A stretch of DNA of 16,524 nucleotides, taken from the NCBI GenBank assembly GCA_003132125.1, contig PKWT01000399.1, positions 1 to 16,524 of the forward strand, given 5' to 3'. The notes under the pieces were generated by a model that ran no database searches, was not told the origin of the DNA, and saw only the letters and a list, made by a program, of their open reading frames with translations. Positions 6,087 to 12,323 of the stretch are shown piece by piece. This stretch comes from Micrococcales bacterium (GTDB taxonomy: Bacteria; Actinomycetota; Actinomycetes; Actinomycetales; Dermatophilaceae). The number at the start of each line of letters is the position of its first letter. Within the stretch, counting starts at the first letter, position 1. The position numbers and the translations under genes were made by a program.

Positions 6087-7771
6087 GCCGGCTCCGCCTG
6101 ATCGTCCTCAGCACCGAGATATGCCTCGACGACGCGTGGGTCGCGAGCGATTGTTGCGGGGTCTCCTGCTGCGATCACCTCGCCGAAGTCGAGAACGACG
6201 ACGCGGGTGCAGGTCTCCAGCACCATGCGAACGTTGTGCTCGATGAGCAAGACGGTGACGCCGTCCTCGGCGAGCGCACGGATGAGGACGGACAAACGGT
6301 GGGCCTCGACATGGTTCATACCGGCCGCTGGCTCATCGAGGATCAGCAATGTCGGATGTGCCGCCAGTGCGCGGGCGATCTCCAGCCGACGCTGGTCGCC
6401 ATACGAGAGGTCGCCGGCCGGAAGACGGGCGCGGTCGGCGAGACCGACGCGGGTCAGCTGCGCGAATGCCTGGCCCAGGGCGCGTTTCTCGTCGCGACGG
6501 GCGGAGGGCAGCAGGACCATCCGGCGCAGCAACGTTGGTCGGCTCACGCGGTGGGCTCCGACGAGCACGTTGTCCAACGCACTCAGACGGTTGAAAAGCT
6601 TGATCTGCTGGAACGTTCGGCTGACCCCGGCCAGGGCGATGCGGTGGGCGGGTACGCCGGAGCCAAGGGGGATCCCGACCACCGTCCCTTCACCGCCACT
6701 GGGGGGCACGAGCCCGGACACGATGTTGACCAACGTGGTCTTGCCGGCACCATTGGGACCGATGAGACCCACGATCTCACCCGCTGCGATGTCGAGGTCG
6801 ACGTCGCGTACCGCATGGACTCCGCCATACTCCTTCCTGATGGCTCGCAGACTGGCGATCGGCGTTCCTGGCGCAGGCAGCGGCGGCAGATCGGGTGGTG
6901 CGTCGGGGTGCGCCATGGCCCTCCGCCGCCGGTGCGGGATGAGGGCGGCGAGGCCACCGGGTAGAAACAAGATCACCAGCAGCAGCAACAAGCCGGAGAC
7001 GAAGGGGCGGATCCAGCCTGCCTCCACCCCGATCGCCCTCTGCAGCTCGGGCAGCCAGGTCAGGAAGGTGCTGCCGAGCAGCGGCCCGATAAAGAGGGTC
7101 GTGCCACCGACGACCGCGGTCACGAGTCCGTCGACCGCAGTTGAGAACCCGAACGCGTTGGGATCGGCGAAGCGGACGAAGTAGGCGAGCAGGACTCCAT
7201 ACAGTCCGGCGACCGCGCCCGAGGTGACGAAAGAAATCATCCGGTGCCTGGTGACGTCGATCCCCATCGCCTTGGCTGCGAGCTCGTCCTCGCGGATGGC
7301 GGCCAGGGCCCGGCCCAGTCGCGACCCGCCCAGACGCCAGAACCAGTAAGCGACGACCGCGAGGGCCAGCCACGCCTCTGGGATGCCGACCAGCTTGGGG
7401 AAGGACAACCCCTGTGCCCCGCCGGTCCACGACTGGTTGATCAGAAGGATGCGCACGACCTCACCGAAGGCGAGCGTCGCGATCGCCAAGAACACCCCAC
7501 GCAGCCGCATCACGGGCAGACCGAGCAGGAAGGCGAGGGCCGCCCCCACGGCCATACCGACGGCGATGCCAACCACCAGACGAGGTATGACGCCGAACAG
7601 CGGCGCGGCCGGGACGACAAGCGAGGAGGTGAACGCCCCCGCCGAGGCAAGACCGGCTTGGGCGAGGCTCAGCTGCCCAGCCATGAGCACCGCGTAGAAC
7701 GAGTATGCGAAGACGCCGGTGAGCGCCATGAACGTGATCGTTGAGGCGTACGAATCGAGGAACCCGGCCAT
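6083..7771 (-). CDS. Fused ABC permease and ATP-binding protein (LivM-LivG fusion)
   Basis: One 562-residue chain joins two importer subunits. Residues 1-280 are a LivM-type permease with about eight hydrophobic segments and the cytoplasmic coupling loop AIREDELAAKAMGID (158-172). A Pro/Arg-rich linker (279-303) leads to a LivG-type ATPase with Walker A GPNGAGKT (338-345), signature LSYGDQ (455-460), Walker B LLILDEP (475-481) and H-loop His512. The reading frame runs through the linker without a break, so this is a true fusion and not two genes. The ATG at 7771 shares one base with the stop of the preceding permease (TGATG), and longer readings to 7864 would overlap that gene deeply. It forms a heteromeric transporter with the neighbouring permease and LivF. 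Such fusions are known in actinobacteria and some other bacteria. Confidence 0.92.
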   Translation of the reverse strand: MAGFLDSYASTITFMALTGVFAYSFYAVLMAGQLSLAQAGLASAGAFTSSLVVPAAPLFGVIPRLVVGIAVGMAVGAALAFLLGLPVMRLRGVFLAIATLAFGEVVRILLINQSWTGGAQGLSFPKLVGIPEAWLALAVVAYWFWRLGGSRLGRALAAIREDELAAKAMGIDVTRHRMISFVTSGAVAGLYGVLLAYFVRFADPNAFGFSTAVDGLVTAVVGGTTLFIGPLLGSTFLTWLPELQRAIGVEAGWIRPFVSGLLLLLVILFLPGGLAALIPHRRRRAMAHPDAPPDLPPLPAPGTPIASLRAIRKEYGGVHAVRDVDLDIAAGEIVGLIGPNGAGKTTLVNIVSGLVPPSGGEGTVVGIPLGSGVPAHRIALAGVSRTFQQIKLFNRLSALDNVLVGAHRVSRPTLLRRMVLLPSARRDEKRALGQAFAQLTRVGLADRARLPAGDLSYGDQRRLEIARALAAHPTLLILDEPAAGMNHVEAHRLSVLIRALAEDGVTVLLIEHNVRMVLETCTRVVVLDFGEVIAAGDPATIARDPRVVEAYLGAEDDQAEPA

Positions 7772-8646
7772 CAGATCTCGCGGACCTGGCGGGCCCCGAA
7801 GATGCCTTGCGGACGAAGCAACAGGATGGAGAACAACAGCCCGAACGCAATGACATCGCGCCACGACGAACCGACGTAGGTGACCGCGAAGACCTCGGCC
7901 AGGCCGACGAGCAGCCCGCCGAGCATGGCTCCGGGCAAGGACCCGAGGCCGCCGACGATGATCACGGCGAGACCCTTGAGCTCGATGCTGGACCCCATGG
8001 AAATCTGGGCGCTGTTGACGTTGAGGGCGAACAGCACTCCGGCGACCCCACCCAGGGCGGTGGAGAGCGCGAAGGTGAGTGCGGTGACCCGGTCGACGTC
8101 GACCCCGAGTACCGCGGCAGCGTGTGGGTTCTCCGCGACCGCGCGCATCCCGCGCCCCAGCCTGGATCGGGAGACCATCAGCGTCAGCCCCACCATGAGC
8201 GCGAACGCCACCACCACGATGACAAGCTGGAGAACGGAGAAGACGGCGCCGGCGAACTCAAGCCGTTGCTGCGGAAACGCATCGGGAGGAAAGCGCCGCG
8301 TGTCGGGACCGAAGCCTGCTTGCAGCAGGGCGAGGAACATCGCGCCGAGCGCAATCGAGGAGATCAGGCCCGCGAAGTGCGCGTCGTGCCGACCCTTGAG
8401 GGGGCGGAAGGCCACCCGCTCGATCACCAGCCCGAGTAGGCCGCCGAACACGAAGATGATCGGCAAGGTGACCCAGATCGAGAGACCGAAACGGGCGACC
8501 AGCTCGATTCCGACGAAAGCCGACGCGCTGAACACGGCCGAGTGCGCCAGGTTGAGCCGGTCGAGGACCCCGAACACCAACGTGAAGCCGATCGCGAACA
8601 GGGCATATATCGAGCCGAGGAAGATCCCGTTGAGGAGCTGCTGCAT
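7771..8646 (-). CDS. livH: Branched-chain amino acid-type ABC transporter permease (LivH)
   Basis: This 291-residue integral membrane protein has about eight hydrophobic segments. It opens with the LivH-typical LLNGIFLGSIYALFAIGFTL and carries NLAHSAVFSASAFVG and the ATPase-coupling loop AVAENPHAAAVLGVDVDRV in its second half. It ends LRPQGIFGARQVREI, also typical. It would pair with the permease half of the fused subunit to form the membrane channel. The start lies seven bases after the receptor-gene stop. No strong ribosome site is visible, so coupling to the receptor gene is likely. Its stop overlaps the next start by one base. Confidence 0.92.
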   Translation of the reverse strand: MQQLLNGIFLGSIYALFAIGFTLVFGVLDRLNLAHSAVFSASAFVGIELVARFGLSIWVTLPIIFVFGGLLGLVIERVAFRPLKGRHDAHFAGLISSIALGAMFLALLQAGFGPDTRRFPPDAFPQQRLEFAGAVFSVLQLVIVVVAFALMVGLTLMVSRSRLGRGMRAVAENPHAAAVLGVDVDRVTALTFALSTALGGVAGVLFALNVNSAQISMGSSIELKGLAVIIVGGLGSLPGAMLGGLLVGLAEVFAVTYVGSSWRDVIAFGLLFSILLLRPQGIFGARQVREI

Positions 8647-8653
8647 GGGCGGG

Positions 8654-9838
8654 CTACTTCAGCACGGCGAACTTGCCGCTCTCCACGACCTGAACCACAG
8701 CCGGAGTGTCCGCGTCACGGGTCGCCGACATGGTGAACTTGCCGAGCGCCGTCGGCACGTCCTTGAGCTCAGCGAGGTGCTTCTTGATGTCCTCACGCTC
8801 GCCGGAGCAACCGGCCCGGACTGCGGCGTCGACGAGCTTCAGCCCGGTGTAAGCCTGTGCTGCGAACTGGTCGGGGTCGGCGGAGTACTTTGCGCGGTAG
8901 GCCGTCAGGAAAGCTGCGTTCTCCGCCCCGGACGACGCCGAGTTCCATGCGGCGCCAACGACGACCCCGTCGGCGGCCTTGCCCGCGCCGGCCATGAGCT
9001 TCGGAGAGTTGAACCCGTTGCCGCCGATGATTGGCACGGTGATGCCCACCTCGCGGGCCTGGGTGACCAGTGGCACCGCTGCTTCGATCAGCGCTGAGGT
9101 GATCAACGCATCCGGCGCGGAAGCTTTGGCGACGGCCAGCTGGGCGCGGAAGTCGGTGTCCGACTTGGAGAACGTGATCGTCTTGGTGATCGTGATGCCG
9201 TTCGCGTCGAGCGCCTTCTTGAATGCCTGATAGCCGGACTCGGTGAACGCGTCGTCGTTGCTGTACATAACAACCACCTTGGACAGCCCGAACTTGTCCT
9301 TGGCCGCCTTGATCGTCTGCGGGATGACCGCACCCTCGGTGAGGGAGTCGCGGAAGATGTAGTCCCCGATCTCGGTGATGCCGGCGGCGGTGTTGGAGAC
9401 CGCCAGGACCGGGGTCTTGCCCTCCTGGGCGACCGGGTCTGTCTGCTTTGCCGTGTTGGACAGTGTCGGACCGATGATCAGGCTCTTCTTGTCCTTGGTC
9501 ACGAAGCCCTCGAAGACCGCGATGCCTTGCTGTGGATCAGTGGCGTCGTCCTCGATCTTCACGTCGTAGGTCACCCCACCCTTGGCCTTCAGCTCTTCGG
9601 CAGCGAGCTCGAGGCCCTTCTTCTGCGACTCTCCATAGCTGGCGGCCGCGCCCGTGAGGCTGAAGACCGCTCCGATCGGGATTGGCGTGGTGATCTTGCA
9701 GGTGTCGCCGGTGCCGGTCCCCTTCAGGGCGCTGGTGCCGCCACCGCCCCCGGTGGTCGCGGTGTTGCCCGAACCGCAGGCGCTGAGCGCCAGTGCAAGC
9801 ACGGCTGCCCCGGCGATGGACCCAGAGAGACGGCGCAT
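8654..9838 (-). CDS. Branched-chain amino acid-type ABC transporter substrate-binding lipoprotein
   Basis: This is the extracellular receptor of the importer. The 394-residue protein has a lipoprotein signal peptide: MRRLSG, a hydrophobic stretch, then the lipobox LSAC with Cys21 as the lipid anchor. A Gly/Thr-rich linker (22-45) follows, then a type 1 periplasmic-binding (LivJ/LivK) fold starting IPIGAVFSLTGAAASYGESQKKGLELA. It continues with IGPTLSNTAKQTDP, where receptors of this kind bind the substrate backbone. The ATG at 9838 is chosen because AAAGGAG lies six bases upstream and the signal peptide begins there; the frame is open to 9940 but that adds no plausible sequence. It leads the operon with livH, the fusion gene and livF. 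Members bind branched-chain or other amino acids, short amides or aromatic acids, and the specificity here is unknown. Confidence 0.93.
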   Translation of the reverse strand: MRRLSGSIAGAAVLALALSACGSGNTATTGGGGGTSALKGTGTGDTCKITTPIPIGAVFSLTGAAASYGESQKKGLELAAEELKAKGGVTYDVKIEDDATDPQQGIAVFEGFVTKDKKSLIIGPTLSNTAKQTDPVAQEGKTPVLAVSNTAAGITEIGDYIFRDSLTEGAVIPQTIKAAKDKFGLSKVVVMYSNDDAFTESGYQAFKKALDANGITITKTITFSKSDTDFRAQLAVAKASAPDALITSALIEAAVPLVTQAREVGITVPIIGGNGFNSPKLMAGAGKAADGVVVGAAWNSASSGAENAAFLTAYRAKYSADPDQFAAQAYTGLKLVDAAVRAGCSGEREDIKKHLAELKDVPTALGKFTMSATRDADTPAVVQVVESGKFAVLK

Positions 9839-9878
9839 GACTACTCCTTTGAAGGTGAAACTGGACCGTCCCACGCAG

Positions 9879-9906
9879 AGGTTCGGAGGGGCAGGTTCGG
9901 AGGGGG
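9879..9906 (-). repeat. 14-bp tandem direct repeat in the leader of the ABC importer operon
   Basis: On the plus strand AGGTTCGGAGGGGC (9879-9892) is followed directly by AGGTTCGGAGGGGG (9893-9906), identical at 13 of 14 positions. It lies 41 to 68 bases upstream of the receptor-gene start, downstream of the likely -10 box, so it would be transcribed. It could be a regulator-binding site or slippage; nothing here decides which. Confidence 0.7.
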
Positions 9907-9922
9907 GCATTGTTGCACGAAC

Positions 9923-9928
9923 AGTATC
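9923..9928 (-). promoter_or_regulatory. Likely -10 box of the ABC importer operon
   Basis: On the minus strand TGATACT contains the hexamer GATACT, a good -10 candidate. It would give a 5' leader of about 75 to 80 bases ending in a strong ribosome site before the receptor gene. No convincing -35 hexamer is present at 16-18 bp. Confidence 0.45.
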
Positions 9929-9942
9929 AAACCGTGTCATAG

Positions 9943-9970
9943 GTCACACCAGAGGGGTGACTCAGGTCAC
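9943..9970. promoter_or_regulatory. Repeated GTCAC/GTGAC half-sites upstream of the importer promoter
   Basis: GTCAC occurs at 9943-9947 and 9966-9970, and its complement GTGAC at 9957-9961. The last two form a palindrome, GTGAC-TCAG-GTCAC (9957-9970). They lie just upstream of the -10 box on the minus strand, where an activator or repressor could bind. No matching regulator gene is in the window. Confidence 0.35.
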
Positions 9971-9984
9971 AAACAGGAGGGTCA

Positions 9985-10875
9985 CTAAGCGAGCGCTCGC
10001 CGAGCCAGGGCTGGTATCCCGGTTCGCAGCCCGGCGATCATGTCCAGCACCTGGCGGGTCTGCGCGACGTCGTGCGCACGCACCATTCGAACGCCCTCCC
10101 ATGCTGCGACGGCGGTGATGGCAAGGGTGCCGATGATCCGGTCGGACTTGCGGCCATCCAGCCCGAGGGTCTCGGCGATGAACTTCTTGTTGGAGACGGC
10201 GAGCAGCACCGGCCATCCGGTCTCGACCAGGGCGCTGATCTGGCCGGTTATCTGTAGGGAGTGGTAGGTGTTCTTGCCGAAGTCCTGGGCGGCATCGATC
10301 AACAAACCGTCCTCGCGCACCCCTGCTGCCAGCGCTGCATCGGCCTGACGGGTCAGGTCCGCGAGAGTCTCGGCGACCACGTCGTCGTAGCGGACACGGT
10401 GCGGGTCGGTGCGCGGTGGATGGCCACCGGTATGGGCGCACAGGTAGCCGACACCATGAGCTCCGGCCACTGCTGAGAGCTCGGGGTCGTGACCCGCCCA
10501 GGCGTCATTGATCAGGTCCGCGCCGGCCTCACACGCCGCGTCGGCAACGCTCGCGCGCCAGGTGTCGACGCTGATCACCAGGTCGGGATAGGCCGCGCGG
10601 ATCGCCGCGACGAACGGCACGACCCTGCGCAGCTCCTCGACGGCGCTGACCTCCGGCCCCGGGCCGGCCTTGACCCCGCCGACGTCCACCGCATCCGCGC
10701 CATCAGTCACGGCTCGTTCGACGGCCGTGATGGCGGTTTCATCGTCGAGGTAGCGACCCTCGTCGTAGAAGGAGTCGGGCGTGCGGTTGATGATCGCCAT
10801 CAGGCCGGTCTCACCCGGGCTGAACGTGCGGCCGCGCAGGCGGAGGTCGCGACCGGGGGGAACGTCGTGAGGCAT
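9985..10875 (-). CDS. folP2: FolP2-type dihydropteroate synthase homologue, probably not a standard DHPS
   Basis: The 296-residue protein has the TIM-barrel pterin-binding fold of dihydropteroate synthase, but its signature motifs differ from the working enzyme. It has AIINRTPDSF (27-36) for the usual GIVNVTPDSF. DVGGVKAGPG (64-73) replaces DVGGESTRPG. IDAAQDFGKNT (193-203) replaces DPGIGFGK. SNKK (228-231) replaces SRK. RAHDV (266-270) is kept. This matches the mycobacterial FolP2 (Rv1207) class; the M. leprae FolP2 paralogue is reported not to be a functional DHPS. The true reaction is unknown. The start is 14 bases from the divergent DivIVA-domain gene. In mycobacteria folP2 is followed by gpgS, which is absent here. 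If this genome has another folP, folate synthesis would rest on that copy. Confidence 0.85.
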   Translation of the reverse strand: MPHDVPPGRDLRLRGRTFSPGETGLMAIINRTPDSFYDEGRYLDDETAITAVERAVTDGADAVDVGGVKAGPGPEVSAVEELRRVVPFVAAIRAAYPDLVISVDTWRASVADAACEAGADLINDAWAGHDPELSAVAGAHGVGYLCAHTGGHPPRTDPHRVRYDDVVAETLADLTRQADAALAAGVREDGLLIDAAQDFGKNTYHSLQITGQISALVETGWPVLLAVSNKKFIAETLGLDGRKSDRIIGTLAITAVAAWEGVRMVRAHDVAQTRQVLDMIAGLRTGIPALARRALA

Positions 10876-10889
10876 GACACGATCATGTC
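10876..10889. promoter_or_regulatory. 14-bp divergent control region between folP2 and the DivIVA-domain gene
   Basis: Only 14 bases separate the two divergent start codons. An inverted repeat CACGA-TCATG-TCGTG covers 10878-10892. Each gene has a weak -10-like hexamer exactly six bases before its start: CACGAT (10878-10883) for the plus gene and CATGAT (10882-10887, minus strand) for folP2. The two hexamers overlap, so polymerase could not use both at once. Neither gene has a clear ribosome site, which fits leaderless transcription. The hexamers match xANNNT only, so this is tentative. Confidence 0.4.
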
Positions 10890-11255
10890 GTGATCGTCTT
10901 CTTCCTGCTCATCGTGGTTCTGCTTATCGGGCTGACCGCCGCTGCCGTCATGGGCAGGATCGGTGGATTCATGGCCGAGCCCACGTCCAGCCAGTCGTTC
11001 CCGGGCGTGTCAGGTGTGCTGGGCGATGCGGTGGGGTCGGTGTCGGCGGCCGACGTCGGGCAGCTGCGATTCGACCAGGCGTTGCGCGGATACCGCATGG
11101 ACCAGGTCGACGAGGTGGTTGACGCGCTGATCGCACGGGTTCGCGAGCTCGAGGCAGGGTCCCCGGCGGGTGCCGACGGCATCTCACAGGGGTTCTCACG
11201 CGGTTTGTCACCCGATGTCTCACCCGGCGAATACGGCGACACCCAGGAGCAGTGA
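10890..11255 (+). CDS. Small membrane-anchored DivIVA-domain protein
   Basis: This 121-residue protein has one N-terminal membrane segment (residues 2-21) and the short actinobacterial DivIVA motif LRFDQALRGYRMDQVDEVVD at 59-78. A helix ending VRELE follows and is probably coiled-coil. Such DivIVA-like proteins sense or bind curved membrane and scaffold cell-pole or septum proteins, but this one is too short for a full DivIVA/Wag31 coiled coil and its role is unknown. The C-terminal tail is four tandem tetrapeptides, SQGF-SRGL-SPDV-SPGE (99-114). An equivalent gene (Rv1209) sits beside tagA in mycobacteria. The start is GTG, and the gene is divergent from folP2. The SRPBCC gene begins seven bases after its stop. 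Confidence 0.85.
   Translation: MIVFFLLIVVLLIGLTAAAVMGRIGGFMAEPTSSQSFPGVSGVLGDAVGSVSAADVGQLRFDQALRGYRMDQVDEVVDALIARVRELEAGSPAGADGISQGFSRGLSPDVSPGEYGDTQEQ
11184..11231 (+). repeat. Four degenerate 12-bp tandem repeats in the DivIVA-domain gene
   Basis: Units begin at 11184, 11196, 11208 and 11220, each starting TCAC or TCACCC. They encode the tetrapeptides SQGF, SRGL, SPDV and SPGE. Because 12 is a multiple of three, copy-number changes would keep the frame. Confidence 0.7.
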
Positions 11256-11262
11256 CCGACCG

Positions 11263-11745
11263 ATGGCAACGTTCACGATCGAGCGTGTCGTTGCAGCGCC
11301 GCCAGCGAAGGTCTGGGAGATCATCACCGACTGGGCCGGCTACGCGCGCTGGATTCCGCTGACCACCATGCGCCTCGACCCGGGTCCGACAGCGGTCGGC
11401 TGGTCGTTCGCCGGGCTTACCGGTGTTGGCCGGTTGCGCTTCTCCGATGTCATGCGCATCACGGACTGGGCTCCCCCAACTGGCTTGGGGTCAGGGACGT
11501 TGCGTCTGGTCAAGGTGGGGCGCGTGCTGGCCGGATGGGCGGAGGTGAGCGTGCTGCCCATTGCCAACGGCGAACAGACGCACCTGGTGTGGCGCGAGAA
11601 CATCGTCATCAGGCCGGTCGTTCTTGGCAGGCTGTTGGTCCCACTCACCGACCGCATCAACCGGGCTTTGTTCGACAGGGCGGTTGGCGCCATGGCGGCC
11701 GAGGCAGTGCACGCCTCCGCCCAACCTGACCCGGGCCGACGTTGA
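11263..11745 (+). CDS. SRPBCC-fold (polyketide cyclase/START-like) protein
   Basis: This 160-residue protein has the SRPBCC pattern: an opening strand TIERVVAAPPAKVWEIITDWAGYARWIP, a central run of strands (WSFAGLTGVGRLRFSDVMRITDW, GRVLAGWAEVSVLP, THLVWRENIVIRP), and a long C-terminal helix (LVPLTDRINRALFDRAVGAMAAEAVHA). The fold makes a deep hydrophobic pocket that binds lipids or other small molecules; the ligand here is unknown. The ATG at 11263 begins the domain cleanly, and an AGGAG lies at 11245-11249, rather far upstream. Longer readings from 11170 add sequence that overlaps the DivIVA gene. Its stop overlaps the TTG start proposed for tag, so the genes appear to be one operon. Confidence 0.82.
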   Translation: MATFTIERVVAAPPAKVWEIITDWAGYARWIPLTTMRLDPGPTAVGWSFAGLTGVGRLRFSDVMRITDWAPPTGLGSGTLRLVKVGRVLAGWAEVSVLPIANGEQTHLVWRENIVIRPVVLGRLLVPLTDRINRALFDRAVGAMAAEAVHASAQPDPGRR

Positions 11746-12323
11746 GCGCCGAAGGTCTTGTGGTCGACGACCGCGGCGTGGCTCGTTGCGGGTGGGCCGC
11801 GGGCACCGACGACTACATGGCCTACCACGACGACGAGTGGGGGATCGTGGTTCACGGCGAGACCCGGCTCTATGAACGCATGACGTTGGAAGCATTCCAG
11901 TCGGGTTTGTCCTGGCTCACGATCCTGCGCAAACGCGAGGGCTTTCGCGCGGCCTTCGCCGGGTTCGATACCGATGTGGTCGCAGCCTTCGGCGAGCCCG
12001 ACGTCGAACGTCTGATGGCAGATACATCCATCGTCCGCAACCAGCTCAAGATCAGGGCCGCCATCACCAACGCCCAAGCCGTCGTTCGCCTGCGTGGCAA
12101 CGGTGGGCTCGATGAGCTGTTCTGGTCTTTCGCGCCTGCGGTGCGCCGACGACCGCGCACTCCAGCCGATATCCCCGCGACCACCGATGAGTCCATCGTG
12201 TTGGCTAAGACGTTGAAGCGTAACGGTTTTGCCTTTGTCGGGCCTACCACCATGTATGCCGCGATGCAGGCATGCGGGCTCGTGGACGATCACCTGGTGG
12301 GCTGCCACAGGGGCGGAGGATGA
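11742..12323 (+). CDS. tag: DNA-3-methyladenine glycosylase I (Tag)
   Basis: Tag removes 3-methyladenine from alkylated DNA, starting base-excision repair. The 193-residue protein has the family zinc 'snap': Cys16 (ARCGWA) and His29 (AYHDDEWG) near the N-terminus with His184 and Cys188 (HLVGC) at the C-terminus. Glu50 in the LEAFQSGLSW motif matches the base-recognising Glu of E. coli Tag. The helix-hairpin region with SIVRNQLKIRAAITNAQ is present. The TTG at 11742 overlaps the SRPBCC stop (TTGA); a GTG at 11760 with GAAGG four bases upstream is an equally good start, losing six residues. The DUF2079 gene starts in its stop codon (ATGA). The tagA position after a DivIVA-like gene matches mycobacteria. 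Confidence 0.94.
   Translation: MSAEGLVVDDRGVARCGWAAGTDDYMAYHDDEWGIVVHGETRLYERMTLEAFQSGLSWLTILRKREGFRAAFAGFDTDVVAAFGEPDVERLMADTSIVRNQLKIRAAITNAQAVVRLRGNGGLDELFWSFAPAVRRRPRTPADIPATTDESIVLAKTLKRNGFAFVGPTTMYAAMQACGLVDDHLVGCHRGGG

Noticed and set aside
6207..7184. Plus-strand open frame opposite the permease-ATPase fusion
   Set aside because: It is the complement of the Walker and signature motifs of a true ABC protein.
7880..9097. 405-codon plus-strand open frame opposite the permease and receptor genes
   Set aside because: It spans the junction of two genes with strong family motifs on the other strand; its product is Ser/Pro/Arg-rich without a domain.
9931..9950. CRP/GlxR-type site (TGTGA-N6-TCACA) upstream of the importer
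   Set aside because: TCACA is present at 9944-9948, but the matching half at the right spacing is not TGTGA.
9989..10000. 12-base palindrome GCGAGCGCTCGC near the folP2 3' end
   Set aside because: It lies inside the coding sequence (Arg/Ala codons at the C-terminus) and is explained by composition; it is too short for a terminator claim.
11340..12308. Minus-strand open frame opposite SRPBCC and tag
   Set aside because: It is a shadow of two real genes, with no motif or ribosome site.
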